Numbered from the stretch's first letter, positions 44,528-56,672 are shown. The stretch: 64,000 nucleotides of DNA from Castor canadensis (GCF_047511655.1 NC_133391.1:126054384-126118383); one strand, 5' to 3'. The notes: a model not told the origin generated them from the sequence alone. Program-made: numbers and translations.

Positions 44528-45960
44528 TCCTCTAGTGTTAGAAGCCCGTTACTGTTCCCCAAAGGTCTCTCATGCTCCAGATCTCCTCAACTTTGTTTTT
44601 ATCTCTCTTCTGATCCAGCATGTACTCTCCTATCTCTTAATACCCAATTTAAACATCACCTTTTCAGTGCAGCTCATTCTTGCTCTTTCCCTCTGTTTGG
44701 TTCTCTGCTTGAAGCATTCGGGAGGCTCCGTGAATCTTTACTTCATTCTGCGTCACTACCCCAACTTGGCTGGGAGCAAATAGCCGCCTTTGATTATTTC
44801 TCTACCCAAATATCCTAAAACCAGGGCTGGTCTCACATATGGAAGGAGTGGAAGGAAAAGTGATAGCCATTCCAAATTAAAGGAAAGGATTTGAGAACTT
44901 TAGCTTTCAGTGACAGTGCTATTGGCCCTGTACTCACTCAGGATAAATTATTCTCCATTTCCAGCTATCAATGTCACATCTAAATGAAGCCAATCTAAAG
45001 GAGTCACATGATTTACCTTAAAATCACAGCATGGCTTTTATTAATCAAAATTTTGATTGACAATAAAACCATGACATAGCAGCTTGAAAACTGCAGAAAT
45101 ACCCAGCCATTTTTAACAAAAGCTCCCACAAAATTGCAAAAGAGATAATCAACAAAAGAGTAATCATTGTGCATTATTTTATTCAGGATGCATTTTAAAA
45201 TAGGGAATTATGCTCTCCAATACTTTGTAGGTGTGAGCATATACGTAGTATTTTATGGAGAAATTGTCCTTGAATTACTAAGAATCTGTAAATTGGTCAG
45301 AACAGCTGAAACAGGTTAAAAACCCAAACCGTTATCTGATGAATAAGTAAAGAGAGAAGGTCAGATGCACATTTAGTATAGAAAAAACGGGCAACAGTTA
45401 TTCACCTCTATCTTTGGAAGCAAAATTAAGACTAAAAATAGCCCAAACGGAAGAGTTAATATTTGTTTAGGATTGTCTTTTAGTCTTCATCCATTTTAGG
45501 CAGAAACTATTCTCCCAGCTCCATGAGAATTTAGAATTTTGAACACTTATAGAATATTTGTGCCTGACTGGAAAATTCCATAGAATGGCATTCCAGAGAA
45601 ATTTCCAAGGTAATATTATAGCCACCCAACTGTCATCTCATCCCTTCAAATGATAAATATGACGCCACCATCTAAGAATTATTTATAGTCCATATTATAA
45701 TATATTTGATTATTTCAACAAATGGCATTTTATTTAATGGACACATAATCTTGAATAAATGAACAAGGCAGAAAATAGGTAAAGCTTTTCATTTTAACTA
45801 TTGCAGACCTTTGTCATTTTAAGGATGCCTTATCCCATAAAGGCCATGTTAAACAGCGACTGAGCATAAACAGGATCTAGGATTATGGAACAGGTTTTCA
45901 GAAAATAGACCTAACTCTATTTCAGTGTTTGGGAAGTGAGACAAGTTACTAGCTTCCCAT
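44526..45960. other. No recognised feature
   Basis: Unique AT-rich sequence. Nothing could be supported. Confidence 0.5.
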
Positions 45961-46092
45961 CTTTTATTTTATTTTTATTAGCATAAATTAGTTGTACAAA
46001 GGAGTTTCATTGTGATATTTCCATCATGCATATAATATACTCTGATAAAATTCACCCCCTCTATTATTCTTTCTCAGTGCCCCCACCCTTTT
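45961..46092 (-). mobile_element. L1 3' end, antisense
   Basis: 'cttttattttatttttatta' then 'gtacaaaggagtttcattgt', 'gatatttccatcatgcatat' and 'aaattcaccccctctattat'. This is the same type of inverted 3' UTR as at 15573-15814, a different subfamily from the 37265-37944 copy. Confidence 0.72.
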
Positions 46093-47685
46093 TTGGGTCA
46101 GTGGGTGCTCTGCTGAGGAGACAAGAGAAAATAAAACACACAAAGTGAAACGAAAGTAATGTTCACTATTTTAAAAGCTTGTTTGCTCTGGAGCTTCTCA
46201 AAGAAACAGCGAAGAGGAAAGAATGAATGACCACAAAAAGATTTATCACTCAATTTTAATAATTAACAACATGCTGCCATTTTTGTTTCATCTATCACCT
46301 TTCCAATTTTTTGTCCTTATTGTTTTTCTGGAAAAAATGCCAGATATTATATCTTTCCATATCCAAGTATTTTAGAATGCACAATGTACAATTATCTCTT
46401 ATCATCTGATTTCTAATCTCTCCTCAGTTTTCTCTGATTATCTTAAAAATGTCTTTAAGCGTAGTCTGCTTGAATTAAAATCCCAACAAAACCCACATAT
46501 TATATCTGGAATGTTCCATAAATCTCTATAGCATCCTCCTTTCTCTTTTTTTCATGCCATTTATTCACAAAACAGTCTAGATTTGGCTAATAGTATGTCA
46601 TAGTCAAGATTACGTTATACCTCTATATTTGCTATAAACTGGCAGTTAGAAACTTCACTAGAGGTAGTTTCAAATCTTTAAGCATTTATATTCTAAGAGT
46701 GGTGCTGTGAGTCACATTGGGAGGCACGTAACATCTGTGTATCCCCCTGTTGGTAAGTTTAGGAGTTAGTAGTTCAAGTGATGTTAACCTGAACCATCCC
46801 TGAGAAAATACCCTGTTAACACGTCACCTAACACAACATGTCTTTACCATCCACATTGCCTACATCCATCATTTCATTAAGTCTTGAAAAGGGGATTATC
46901 TGAATCTTTCATTTCTTCTACTTTTATTTTTTACAACTCTTCTTTTTAAAAACAAAACAAAACAATTAAAACTTTCACTCATCATCCCTGAGAAACAGAG
47001 AAGCAATCTCTAACATCTGGGAGGATGACAGTCACACCTAGGCTGCAGAGTTCTCTTATTGGACACAGTCTCACTGAACATCAAGTTGCCTTGTGGCTTC
47101 AAAGAAATAAGGTGAAAGACAGTGCCACATCATAATGTTGTCTAATCTCAAGCTGAAAATGAGGTCACTGTGTAGACCCCATATATATCAAACACCATCC
47201 TTTTCTAGCTAATGAAGTAACTGATGCATCTATATAGCTTTAGCTTGCTCAAGGCTACATTATAAGATTTATAAATTGTTCAATAATAAAAATATTCTCT
47301 GTTCCTATAATATCCACTCCAGTCCCTCTTCCTTGAACCCTCCCTGATATCATGTAACCATATCCCAAATCCTATTTTCCTTTTTTTCAAAACCACATCA
47401 CTGAGATAGCCCACAATTCCACATGATACACATTTTCCCTTGTTACAACAAATAGCACACAGTTACAAGTATGTTCTTGAGAGTCCATGACTTCAGGCAC
47501 AGTGGATGAGAAAGGGATAGATGTAGAAATACAGTCTACACAGAACTTAATTGCTTCTCTTTAATTATCACTCTTCAGAAGAATGAGTGTAAGCTCTGGC
47601 AACATGCAAATAATACCAACATGGTATACTTTTTTCTTTTTGAAGTATAATTATGAATTCACAGATTTTATTATTTCAATATATG
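46093..47685. other. No recognised feature
   Basis: Unique AT-rich sequence. Nothing could be supported. Confidence 0.5.
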
Positions 47686-47687
47686 AA

Positions 47688-47905
47688 AGTCTTTTTTGGA
47701 GGAGGTAGTGGGTGTTGAACTGAAGGCCTCATGCTTGTTATACTCTACCACCACTTGAGCAACTCCACTAGCCCTTTTTTGTGTTGGGTATTTTTGAGAT
47801 AGGGTCTCATGAAATATTTTCCTGGGCTGACTTCGAACCTCAATCCTCCTGATATTTGCTTCCTGAGTAGCTAGGATTACAGGCATAAGCCATAGGTGCC
47901 CAGTT
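47688..47905 (-). mobile_element. B1-ID dimeric SINE, minus strand
   Basis: Plus strand shows the inverted ID ('tgggtgttgaactgaaggcc', 'accacttgagcaactccact') then the inverted B1 ('gagatagggtctcatgaaat', 'ctgagtagctaggattacag'). This is the same B1-ID order as 42214-42438, in reverse. Confidence 0.92.
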
Positions 47906-48059
47906 ATGGCAGTCTTTATTGATGTTCAAATATTTCTATCTTTAGCCAGTAGAAGCCCCTTAAAGTTAATTCCTGTGTTCTATTAACATGACCTAAGAAG
48001 TTTTTGATAGCTTATACTTTCAGGCACAAGTAGATGTCCCTAACTTGTTTGAATGACAA

Positions 48060-48458
48060 GATAACAACTATATTAGGGTAGGTGTGGGGAGGAGAGAGAA
48101 AGAAAGACAACAAAAGAGTATTACTTTAAGGAATTGGCTCACACAATTATGGAGGCTGAGAAATTTCTAGATCTACAGTGACAGGTCGATGGTGAAGTTC
48201 CAGTCCAAGTTCTAGTCTGAATCCATAGAAGAGACAATTGATGTCCCATTTTGAAGGCAGAGAAAGAGAAAAAGAGACAGACAGACAGACAGACAGAGAA
48301 TTCCAACTTAGGCTTTAATTCTACTTAAGATTTCAATGAATTAGGTAAGTTCCACACATACTAAGGTGGACCACATACCTGCTTTACTCAGTCCACCAAT
48401 TCAAATGTTAATCTTACCTAGAAACACTCTCACAAACACACTCAAAAATAATGTTTAG
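48060..48458 (-). mobile_element. MLT2-like ERVL LTR, antisense, left part
   Basis: 'aaggaattggctcacacaat' + 'tatggaggctgag', 'gttccagtccaagttctag', 'tgctttactcagtccaccaa' + 'ttcaaatgttaatctta', 'aacactctcacaaacacact' and 'aataatgttta' follow the reverse complement of MLT2 LTRs. It breaks off at about 48458, and the next expected block appears at about 49765. Confidence 0.85.
48279..48298 (+). repeat. (GACA)n microsatellite
   Basis: Five GACA units, inside the LTR. Confidence 0.93.
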
Positions 48459-48578
48459 GAGGGAGGGAGGAAAAAGGAAAAGGATGGAAGGGGTGAATTC
48501 AACTGTGACATATTGTAAGAACTTTTGTAAGGTCACAATGTAATCCCAGTACAATAAAAAATAGTACCACTAAAGAAA
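48459..48578 (+). mobile_element. L1 3' tail
   Basis: A GGGA-rich start, then 'ggggtgaattcaactgtgac', 'atattgtaagaacttttgta' and 'cccagtacaataaaaaatag'. This is the sense form of the 3' UTR found inverted at 15573-15814. Confidence 0.82.
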
Positions 48579-48693
48579 GGGTGGAGGCATGGCTCAAGTG
48601 ATAGAGCACCTGCCTAGCAAGCATAAGGCCCTGAGTTCAAACCCCAGTACTGCAGCAACAAAAATAAAATTAATAAGAAAGAAAGAAAAAAAA
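48579..48693 (+). mobile_element. ID-type SINE
   Basis: One of the best-preserved copies here: 'gtggaggcatggctcaagtg', 'atagagcacctgcctagcaa', 'gcataaggccctgagttcaa' and 'accccagtactgc', with an A-rich tail containing GAAA units. Confidence 0.95.
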
Positions 48694-48701
48694 TCCTGAT
48701 A

Positions 48702-48983
48702 CAGCTGGCATCCTTAATCTGAAAATCTAAAATCTGAAATGTGAAACTTTTTGAGTGACAACATGACATCACAAATGGAAAATTCTACACCCAACCTCCT
48801 CTGAGAGTTCAAACAGAGTGCACTAAAAGTAGTGTATAAAACTACCTTCAGCCTATATGTCTAGATGTGTATGAAACACAAATGAATTTCATGTGTCAAC
48901 ACACACATATGCAAATATTCCAAAAATCTGAAACTGGAAGCACTTCCTGACTCAAGCACTTCAGATAAGGCATAGTCAACCTA
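48702..48983. mobile_element. Tigger-like non-autonomous DNA transposon
   Basis: Left end 'cagctggcatccttaatctg' and right end 'agataaggcatagtcaacct' are imperfect reverse complements. TA flanks both sides (48700-48701 and 48984-48985). The interior ('tgaaactttttgagtgacaa', 'catgacatcacaaatggaaa', 'aaacacaaatgaatttcatg') resembles a known mammalian Tigger-derived MITE distinct from the one at 8150-8445. Confidence 0.85.
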
Positions 48984-49762
48984 TAAATATGTGAATAGAC
49001 ACTTCATCAAAGAAGATATATAAATGGTGGATACACACATGAAAAGGCACTCAACATCATTAGTCTCTATGAAAAAGCAAAGTAAAACTTCAGTTACCAT
49101 TGCATCACCTCAAAAGTGAGCATAGTTAAAAACCGACAATGCTTTGTATTGGAGAGGACATGGTACAACTGGGACTCTCATATACTGCTAGTAAGAATTT
49201 AAAAAGAGGTACACCAACATTGGAAAACAATTTCTTATACTGCTAAAAATGTACTTCATAAAACTCACCTATACCAGTTATAGTTATTTATCCATGAGAA
49301 CGAAAACATTGTCACACAAGCACTTATACTCAATTATTCATGGTGGCCTCACTCATAATAGCCCCAAACTGGAAAAAACTATTGTGTCCATCAACTGGTA
49401 ACAGAAATGAATTAAAGATGGGTACATACCAATCATACATGAAGATCAAAGCATTTTGCTAAGGAAAGAAACCATACAGGAAAGAATGCATACTATATGG
49501 CTCCTTTTAAATGAAGTTCTATAAATGACAAAACTATGGTGGCTGAAAGCAACTAGTGGATGCCATGACCTGGGCATGGAGACAGGGGATTGTGTATAAA
49601 GGGGCACAAGAGACACTTCTGTATGGAGATGCTCTATGTCATGTTTGTAGGGTGATTATATAACTATATTCATCTGTCCAAACTCATCAAATTGTACACT
49701 TATAATAGATTTCACTATATATATTATACTTCAATAAAAGTGATTTTTTAAAAACCCAACAA
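48984..49762 (+). mobile_element. Old L1 3' end
   Basis: 'gtgaatagacacttcatcaa' + 'agaagatata', 'gaaaaggcactcaacatcat', 'cactcataatagccccaaac' and 'gtccatcaactggtaacag', then an L1ME-like 3' UTR ('gtgattatataactatattc', 'aaattgtacacttataatag') ending in an A-rich tail. Confidence 0.85.
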
Positions 49763-49764
49763 TA

Positions 49765-49835
49765 CAACAAAAGTTTAACCAAATATCTGGGTACCCCATA
49801 GGTCAATTAGGTTGACTAAAAATTAACCACCATAA
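49765..49835 (-). mobile_element. MLT2-like LTR, antisense, right part
   Basis: 'gtttaaccaaatatctgggt' + 'acccc', 'aattaggttgactaaaaatt' and 'aaccaccat' complete the LTR interrupted at 48458. Confidence 0.82.
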
Positions 49836-50970
49836 GAAGTCAACTATTTCTCCACAATATTCATTTTAAGCAAAAAAAAAAAAAGAATGGCAATATCTCA
49901 TCTATAAATGAGCTTTGCCCATACATGGGCACATTTAGACTGTATAGGGATGTCATAGATTGTTTTGATTATTGTACCTTTATGAAAATGTAAGAGGCAA
50001 AGGAAAATTCTAGGAAAAACTATGGAAATGATTAAAGAAATAGAAATGAATCTAAAGAGAAAATATTAAGTTTTCCAGAAAAAAAAAAAGCTAAAGAATT
50101 ATTTCATCACTGCCCTCTCATAAAGTTTTTTCCAAAGTATGGGCAGTCATCATCATGATATGAAACACTCTGTCAGAGAAGAGATATGAAAGCAAGGGAT
50201 ATTTGCCTACAGGTAGAGAATGTCATAACTGACCAGTCTTAGGTATCTAAAAGGTATCTATAAGATTCCATTCAAGTCTGGAGATGGGGCACAGAGCATT
50301 CAGAAGACTACCTAAAAGCCTTCTCTGAATACTTTTGGAAATATAATGTTCTGTTGTTTCATTCAAATAGATCCTTTTTACTTGACAGTGTGGGAAGTAG
50401 ATAATCCTCTCCCTACTCCATCCCAGAGGCTCTGCTGCAAGGTGATTTATGGCTAGCTCTTAACTGAGAGGAGAGTGACAGTGGGTATGGCCCATACTGT
50501 GGACAGTGGGTATGGTCCACAGACTACTCTGAAAGCAGAAAGAAGCAACAAGCTCAATGGCTAAAAAGCTCAAGGAGTCCCTGTACTCTTCCTCCTTCAT
50601 ACAATTGCTACAGTCATTCAAATTCCCACGATGGGAACAGGGGTGGGAGAAGTAGGCTTAGTCATGGTGAATACTATCAAACAGTCCACAGATGCAGAAT
50701 GAACAAAGCCCTGTTTAATCTAAAGTCAAATCAGGCAGATGAGATGCAAACATGAGGAAAGTGCTTCTTAATGGAAATAACTCTGGAGTTTTTAGTCGTC
50801 TCAAAAGAGAAAGTTATTAACAAAGCACTTAGAATAACTCCTCCTTTCTAATTTAGTAGTTAAGACTGAGTGTTGGATGAATATAGGGGGAAAATGTCCT
50901 GACAAGAATAATTATTCAAGATATTTTGTATCCATATATGAAAATAGAAAAATGAAACCTGTTGAAATTC
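49836..50970. other. No recognised repeat family; short tandem duplication
   Basis: Unique sequence. At about 50474-50520 the block 'gacagtgggtatgg' + 'cca' is repeated 26 bp apart. No gene is supported. Confidence 0.5.
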
Positions 50971-50974
50971 TTAT

Positions 50975-51112
50975 AAAAAGGGATGGGGGAGAAGAGGGAT
51001 AATGATGGAGGGGGTTATTCTAACTAAGATATATTATAAGCACATATGCAAATATCACAGTGCATCCCCCTATACAACTATTAGATGCTCATAAAATATT
51101 TTTTAAAATAAA
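50975..51112 (+). mobile_element. L1 3' tail, 5'-truncated
   Basis: A G/A-rich start, 'taagcacatatgcaaatatc', 'acagtgcatccccctatac' and 'aactattagatgctcataaa' with an A/T-rich tail. This is another L1 3' UTR variant. Confidence 0.65.
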
Positions 51113-51725
51113 AAAGAATAACTATACAAGAGGAGGGTTTCCTCTAGCAACACTGACTCAAGAACAGCAATGTAATGTTTATCACCAGCCAAGAGGGCAG
51201 GATGAGGAAAATTCACAAAGAACACACCATGTTGCAGTGGCAATAACTCCAACAGCCTTAATAACACTGTGAATATTTTTGCTATCCTCTATAAGCCCAG
51301 AAGCTACTTTTTCTTTTATACCTTTCTTTAACTTTATGTTTGACTGATTTTTTAATAAATTGTTTGATTACACTGAACAAAGCCTAGGTTAGATGGAAAA
51401 ATACCTATATAGTCAATTTCTCTCCCACAGTTATTTGTTGCTTCCATTCTTTATGTATAGATGTTCAACAAAAAGAAAATAGAATTGGTTCAAGTTCATT
51501 CCTTCATCACATAACCAAAATGGTACCAATTAGAGCTATTTCTCAGTAGAACTATGAATCAATATGCTTAAGTTTCCACAAATCCTTTGGATGAGATGGT
51601 TGTTCAGAGAATAACTCAACCAAAATCCTGAATCTAATACTTGCATCCTTTATCCCAATTCTTATCCTTTAGAAAATTTATAACAAAAGGAAATAGAAAA
51701 TATTTTCAAGTTTTCAAGTACCTGT
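51113..51725. other. No recognised feature
   Basis: Unique AT-rich sequence. Nothing could be supported. Confidence 0.5.
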
Positions 51726-51727
51726 CT

Positions 51728-52160
51728 ACAGTGGGTTGAATGGTGTCCCCAAAAAAGAGAAATGTCCATATCCTAATCACTATAAACTTTTATGGGAAAT
51801 TATTAATATTATCTAATATGAAAAAGATGTTAAAGATCTTGAGGATCTCTCTCTAAATTATACAGGTGAACCCTAAATTCAATGCAATTCATAGGACAGA
51901 AGTAAGTAGAGGGAGTTTTGGAATGATCACAGAAGGGAAGGTTATGTGAAGGCAGGGCAAGATTGGAGTGATACAGCCACAAACCAAGGAATGTCAAGGC
52001 ATGCTGATGGCTACAAGACGCTAAAAGGGGCAAGAAACAAGCTCTTCCCAAGAGCTCCAGGAAAGAGTGTGGATCTACCAATACACTAATTTTGAACTCC
52101 TGACCTCCAGAACTGTGATAGAATAAGTTTCTGTTCTTTTAACCTAACAAGTCACAGAAA
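51728..52160 (+). mobile_element. Solitary mammalian LTR (MaLR-like)
   Basis: 'gtgggttgaatggtgtcccc' start, 'gttaaagatcttgaggatct', 'gattggagtgatacagccac' + 'aaaccaagg' and 'ctgacctccagaactgtgat' + 'agaataagtttctgttctt'. The order fits an LTR of this type with the usual polyadenylation-side end. No internal coding region. Confidence 0.78.
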
Positions 52161-52207
52161 AAATGAATTCACTGTCCAACCCATAATGTCTTCTTTAGAA
52201 TAGCCCA

Positions 52208-53172
52208 GGATAAAGGACTTGGCTCGCCCCTGTTAGAATAGCCACCAACAACAACAAATGTTGGTGAGGATGTAGTGTAAAAGGAACCCTCGTACACTGC
52301 TGGTGGGAATACAAGCGAGCACAACCTCTCTGGAAAATAATATGGAGGCTTCTTAAAAAACTAAAAATAGATCTGCCATATGATCCAGCAATCCCACTCC
52401 TGAGGATATACCCAAAGGAATGTGGCTCAGGTAATTCCAGAGGCACCTGCACACCCATGTTTATTGCAGTGCTATTCACAATAGCCAAGTTATGGAAACA
52501 GCCAAGATGCCCCACTACTGACGAATGGATTAAGAAAACGTGGTATTTATACACAATGGAATTTTACTCAGCCATGAAAAAGAGTGAAATCTTGTCATTT
52601 GCAAGTAAATGTATGGAACTGGAGAACATCATCTTAAGTGAAGCTAGCCAGGCTCAGAAGGCCAAAAATCATTATGTTTTCCCTCATATGCAGATTTTAA
52701 ACCTAAAACAAATGCAGTAATATTATTGGACATGGGTCACATGCTAAGAGGAGAATACATACAAGAGGAATAGGGAAAGGTAGGAAACCCAAAACTTGAA
52801 AGAGTTTGATGTGCCCACTGCAGAGGAGCTAATATAGTAACCTTAAACTGACAGAGGTCACTATGGGAACGTGACAGGGAAGTAATGAGGAGGTCTGGTA
52901 GAGATGAACCAATTCAGATTGTAATATACACATGCATGGAAGCAAAGCTAGGAATCTCTCTGTATAGATATTCTTATCTCAAACTAGCAAAAAAGGCTAT
53001 CTTTCTTATTATTGCTTATGTCTTCTCTTCAACAAAATTGGAGAAGAGGGCAGAACAGGTTCTGCCTGGAAATGAGGGGGATGGGGGAAGAGAGAGAGGG
53101 GCCAGGGGCAGAAGGGAGAAATGGCCCAAACAATGTATGGACATATGAATAAATTTATTTTTAAAAAAAGAA
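52208..53172 (+). mobile_element. 5'-truncated L1, ORF2 end and 3' UTR
   Basis: ORF2 end blocks ('gatccagcaatcccactcct', 'caatggaattttactcagcc') are followed by the 3' UTR with 'cttattattgcttatgtctt', a G-rich tract (about 53065-53120) and terminal 'caatgtatggacatatgaat' + A-rich tail. Same subfamily as 29795-30116 and 37265-37944. No clear target duplication found by eye. Confidence 0.93.
52457..52681 (+). pseudogene. L1 ORF2 C-terminal remnant
   Basis: The frame contains [38 protein letters not shown] and LSEASQAQKAKN, matching the minus-strand remnant at 37757-37944 with a few substitutions. The upstream ORF2 is absent by truncation. Confidence 0.92.
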
Positions 53173-53284
53173 AGAAAAAGAGATCAACCTTAGAGGAATA
53201 AAATCTACTTCTGACTTACCAGTGACCTTGAACATAAACCAGGTATAAGAGTTTAAGCACTAAGCACAAAGCACTATGAAAAGC

Positions 53285-53455
53285 TATGTGGCCTAGGAGA
53301 TAGAACACTTGAATTCAGTTCTGGGACTGTCTCTATTCAGTTCAATGACTTTGGCAGGGGACTTAGCTTCTCTGAAGCTTTCTGTTGTGTAACATAAGGA
53401 GATTAGACCACTTGGCTCTAACTCTCTCTTCCATAGCTAATAATCTATGATTATT
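53285..53455 (+). mobile_element. MIR-family SINE
   Basis: 'tgtggcctaggagatagaac', 'ttgaattcagttctgggact', 'gacttagcttctctgaagct' and 'aaggagattagaccacttgg' with the end 'aataatctatgatt' fit MIR/MIR3 order. Confidence 0.75.
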
Positions 53456-54260
53456 TGTGCACCTGTTTCTTTTTTGTTGGTTCTATTTTAAAAGCTGCTT
53501 TTCTCCTCTCATTTTCCTAAGAGAGTTAGGACTTTGGAATAGCAGCTGGCTAAATTTCACTTGCAGTGCATTTCTGATCACACAGGAATGCATGCTGCTC
53601 CCTGCGCAGAGAAATGTTTGATGGTTGATTTGCACCTTGTTGGTTGGATACATGCAATGGCAAATGGGAGTTTTATTAGGTTCGTGGCACTGAAGGATAG
53701 CAGGCAATGAATTCCTTTTAGCTCAGAAGTGTTTTTGTTTGCTTATTTGGTTTGATGGAAAAACACATTTATTCAGGTGCTCAGTTAAGAAGTAAATGTG
53801 GCTCCATAGAACTAAATCGTGTGCAGTGAAATTCATACTATAAGCCATATGCCTCCATACCTTTAGACTGCACAACCCAAGTTCTTACAGAGATTTTCAT
53901 AGGTGAGGTAAAAATTCAGATTTCCATTCCTAGTCTATGTATATATTCAACAACATATGCATCTTACCATGACTCCAAGTTAGAACAAAGCCTCCTGCTA
54001 TGAATTTCTGGTTACCAAGTTCTTACTCAGCAGATATTCAAGGTGTTTTCATTGTCACTGATCCCTTTTTGCAGTTTTCACGGCTCCTTGGGAAAGGAAA
54101 GATGTGGGCAAGGAGAAAATAGCTAAGAGAAAGTCACTTCCTGGACACACTCAAACTTGCCCTTAGCCCTGTGCACAACCTTTGAACTTAGTAAAATATC
54201 TTCTCCCAACAAAAAGACAGGATTGCCTGTCAAGCTGATTGATGGCTAATAGTCTATGCC
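53456..54260. other. No recognised feature
   Basis: Unique sequence. Nothing could be supported. Confidence 0.5.
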
Positions 54261-54261
54261 A

Positions 54262-54445
54262 GTGGTTCTCAAAGAGCAACCCTTAGGCCAGCAACAGAAG
54301 CATCACAAAACTACTGGGAAATGAAAAATCTCATGCACCAATCCATGGAGCATGAATCAGAAATTCTGCAGGCAAAACCAAGCAATGATATTTTAAACAA
54401 ACCATCAAAGGAACTCTGAAACGTGTTGAAGTTTGAGAGCCCAAA
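54262..54445 (+). mobile_element. MER5A-like hAT element, near full length
   Basis: It starts 'cagtggttctcaaagagcaa' and ends 'gaagtttgagagccc', the imperfect terminal inverted repeats of MER5A-like elements. The interior has 'gaatcagaaattctgcag' and 'aagcaatgatattttaaa'. Confidence 0.85.
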
Positions 54446-54899
54446 TTCAACAGGGACACTGTCCACAGAAATGAAAGTGGTTCATTGTTCTCTGTGAGCT
54501 GATACCCACAATTAGTGGACAGAAGCAGCTCTTCTTAGCCGTGCAGGTCCATAAGAAAACAAGATACCTGAGTATTGTTTTTCTTTGCTTCACATATGTT
54601 TGGCAGATACTTGAGAATTTTTCCCACCACCAATTCAGCAACTACTGCTGTACCGCCAATATGTGACAATCACAATATGAAGTCCCAGGGCTTTCAGGAT
54701 AGAAACAACAGCTACTGTTTTGTCCCTTATACAACTTGTAACCTAGCATGGAAAATCAGTGTTAAACCCAAAATTATATATTTAATTATTTGACTATTGT
54801 TCTGTAACGTAAAATAAAGAAAAAACCTGTAATGAATGGATAAAATTCCTGGATCTTCCTTGATTAATCTGCTCTGAAGTGTTTAGAAAGGCTTCTCCA

Positions 54900-55245
54900 A
54901 CAAAACAAACAAAGCCAGGAGTTTGTCAGAAGAAGGACTACTCCAGACAGAGGATACAGCTCATGGAAAGACATCCAGGCAGAAGAGGTCTCAATGGGCA
55001 CTTTCAAGAGACTAAAGAGGAAACTCAGTTAGGTGAAGCTAGAGTAGTCAGTAGAGGCCCTCTTCAGAAGGCCCTAATAGGAACTTCTAGCTTTCTCCTA
55101 AGAGCATTAGAAAATGTTTTGAGCAGAAAAGTGGTATTATTAGATTTTCATATTTAAAAGATCACTCTGTATTGTAGACAATGAATTGGAGTGGAGCTGA
55201 GAACAGATGGAGAGAAATAACACAGCAAAATATTACAGCATCTAA
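54900..55245 (-). mobile_element. L2, antisense
   Basis: 'cagctcatggaaagacatcc', 'tgttttgagcagaaaagtgg' and 'aaaagatcactctgtattgt' are reverse-complement L2 blocks. Confidence 0.7.
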
Positions 55246-55257
55246 AAGAAGAAAAAT

Positions 55258-55383
55258 GAGCTGTGTGTGGTGATGCATGCCAGAAATCCCAGCAGTCACG
55301 AGGCAAGTCAGGAGACTCATGAGTTCAAGACCAGCCTGGGCTATATAATGAGACCCTGTCTCAAAAAAAGCAATAAATAAGTA
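55258..55383 (+). mobile_element. B1-type SINE
   Basis: 'gagctgtgtgtggtgatgca', 'tgagttcaagaccagcctgg' and 'gagaccctgtctcaaaaaaa' give a well-preserved B1 monomer. Confidence 0.94.
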
Positions 55384-55609
55384 TTTTTAAATGAAAGGAA
55401 AAATGATGGCTTAACTTGAATCGATGTAAGTGACAGCTAAATACAAGTATGTGATATTTTCAAGGCTGAATCAACATAACTTGGGATTTGATTGTAATGG
55501 GAGAGAGAATTTTAAATATGAGTCTCAGGTTTGAGGTGTGAAAAACTGAGTCAGCCATGGCTCCATTGACTACAGAAAAAACAAGTTTGGAGAACAAGGC
55601 CTAGTCAGG

Positions 55610-55700
55610 CAGTAGGTTTGGTATTGTACAATACCTGACCACATAGTAGATGCTGGATAAATATTTGTTGAATGTATAAATGGATAAATTTAACTTTCCC
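55610..55700 (+). mobile_element. L2 (or MIR) 3' terminus
   Basis: 'accacatagtagatgctgga' + 'taaatatttgttgaatgta' is the shared CORE-type 3' end of L2. Confidence 0.7.
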
Positions 55701-55829
55701 TGAGCAAAATTGAGGATTTACTTCCATCATGCCTATTCCTATAATTTAATTCAACCACAAACATTTATTGAGTAAATCAGAATCCCTATAGCCCTCAGTA
55801 AGGAGGGCTAACAAGACAAGATTTGTAGG

Positions 55830-56290
55830 TTTGATACCCCAAGAGCCCCACGTCCTATTCCCAAGACCTGGAATTTTGTAGAATAGGACATGGGCTTGTT
55901 GGGGGGATATTATACCACAGAAACAAAAGATATGTAAAAAGGGGGATTTTGCAGGCATTATTAAGCTAAAGATCTTGAGATTGTTAAGAATAGACTCCTG
56001 TGCTATATACAGTGGGCCCTGTATAATCACAGGAGTCCTAAAAAAAAAAAGATGTGGAAGACTCAGAGCAGTGGAAAAGACAATGTGATAACTGAAGCTG
56101 AGTTTGGATGTTTACACTTTAGAGATGGAGGAAGGAACCACTAGCCAAAGAATACAGGTTGGTACAAGTAGCTGAAGCAGGCAAGGGAATGGTTTCTCCC
56201 CTCTTAGCCTTCAGAAGGAGCCAGCCCTGCTGACATCTTGATTTTAGACCAATGAAACAGATGTCAGACTTCTGACCTCCAAAATATGCA
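55830..56290 (+). mobile_element. Solitary LTR, same type as 51728-52160
   Basis: 'gtcctattcccaagacctgg', 'attaagctaaagatcttgag', 'gtgggccctgtataatcaca' + 'ggagtcct', 'agaaggagccagccctgctg' + 'acatcttgattttagacc' and 'cttctgacctccaaaatatg'. The order matches the LTR at 51728-52160. It includes an A run at 56040-56050. Confidence 0.75.
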
Positions 56291-56349
56291 TTCCCCATTC
56301 AAATAACAGCCCCTCATTATTTAGGGTAACAATATGCCCAACTAAAAAC

Positions 56350-56672
56350 TCCTAGATTTCTTTTGTAGCCAGCATTTGTCAGTGACATTCCCATGGAAGA
56401 TTCTGTGGAATGTCTGTGAAAGCTCCTTAAAAAGAGCTGACGTAGCTGGGAGATATATAAACCTCTTTATTCTTGGGAGTGTGATGACTGAGGTGGTGCT
56501 GAGGAAGAGAGCACTATGAATCCATGAAGGCACTATGGAGCTACCACACCAGTCCTCAACTGCCTACCTCTGTTACATAGAGAGAAATAAATCTCCATCT
56601 TATTTATACTACACTATTATTTTAGGCTTTCCACTACCTATTAGCAAACTTATTCCTGACTAATACATGAAA
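56350..56672 (+). mobile_element. MLT1-like LTR
   Basis: The 3' part 'gagagaaataaatctccatc' (polyadenylation-like 'aataaa'), 'attattttaggctttccact' and 'cctgactaatacatg' is the typical LTR end. 'aaagctccttaaaaagagct' and 'cagtgacattcccatgga' fit upstream. Diverged. Confidence 0.6.

Noticed and set aside
43795-44818. Long open frames (up to 333 codons) on both strands
   Set aside because: They run through the CA-rich array and encode only His/Thr/Pro or Val/Cys repeats. Repeats of two bases keep several frames open without selection.
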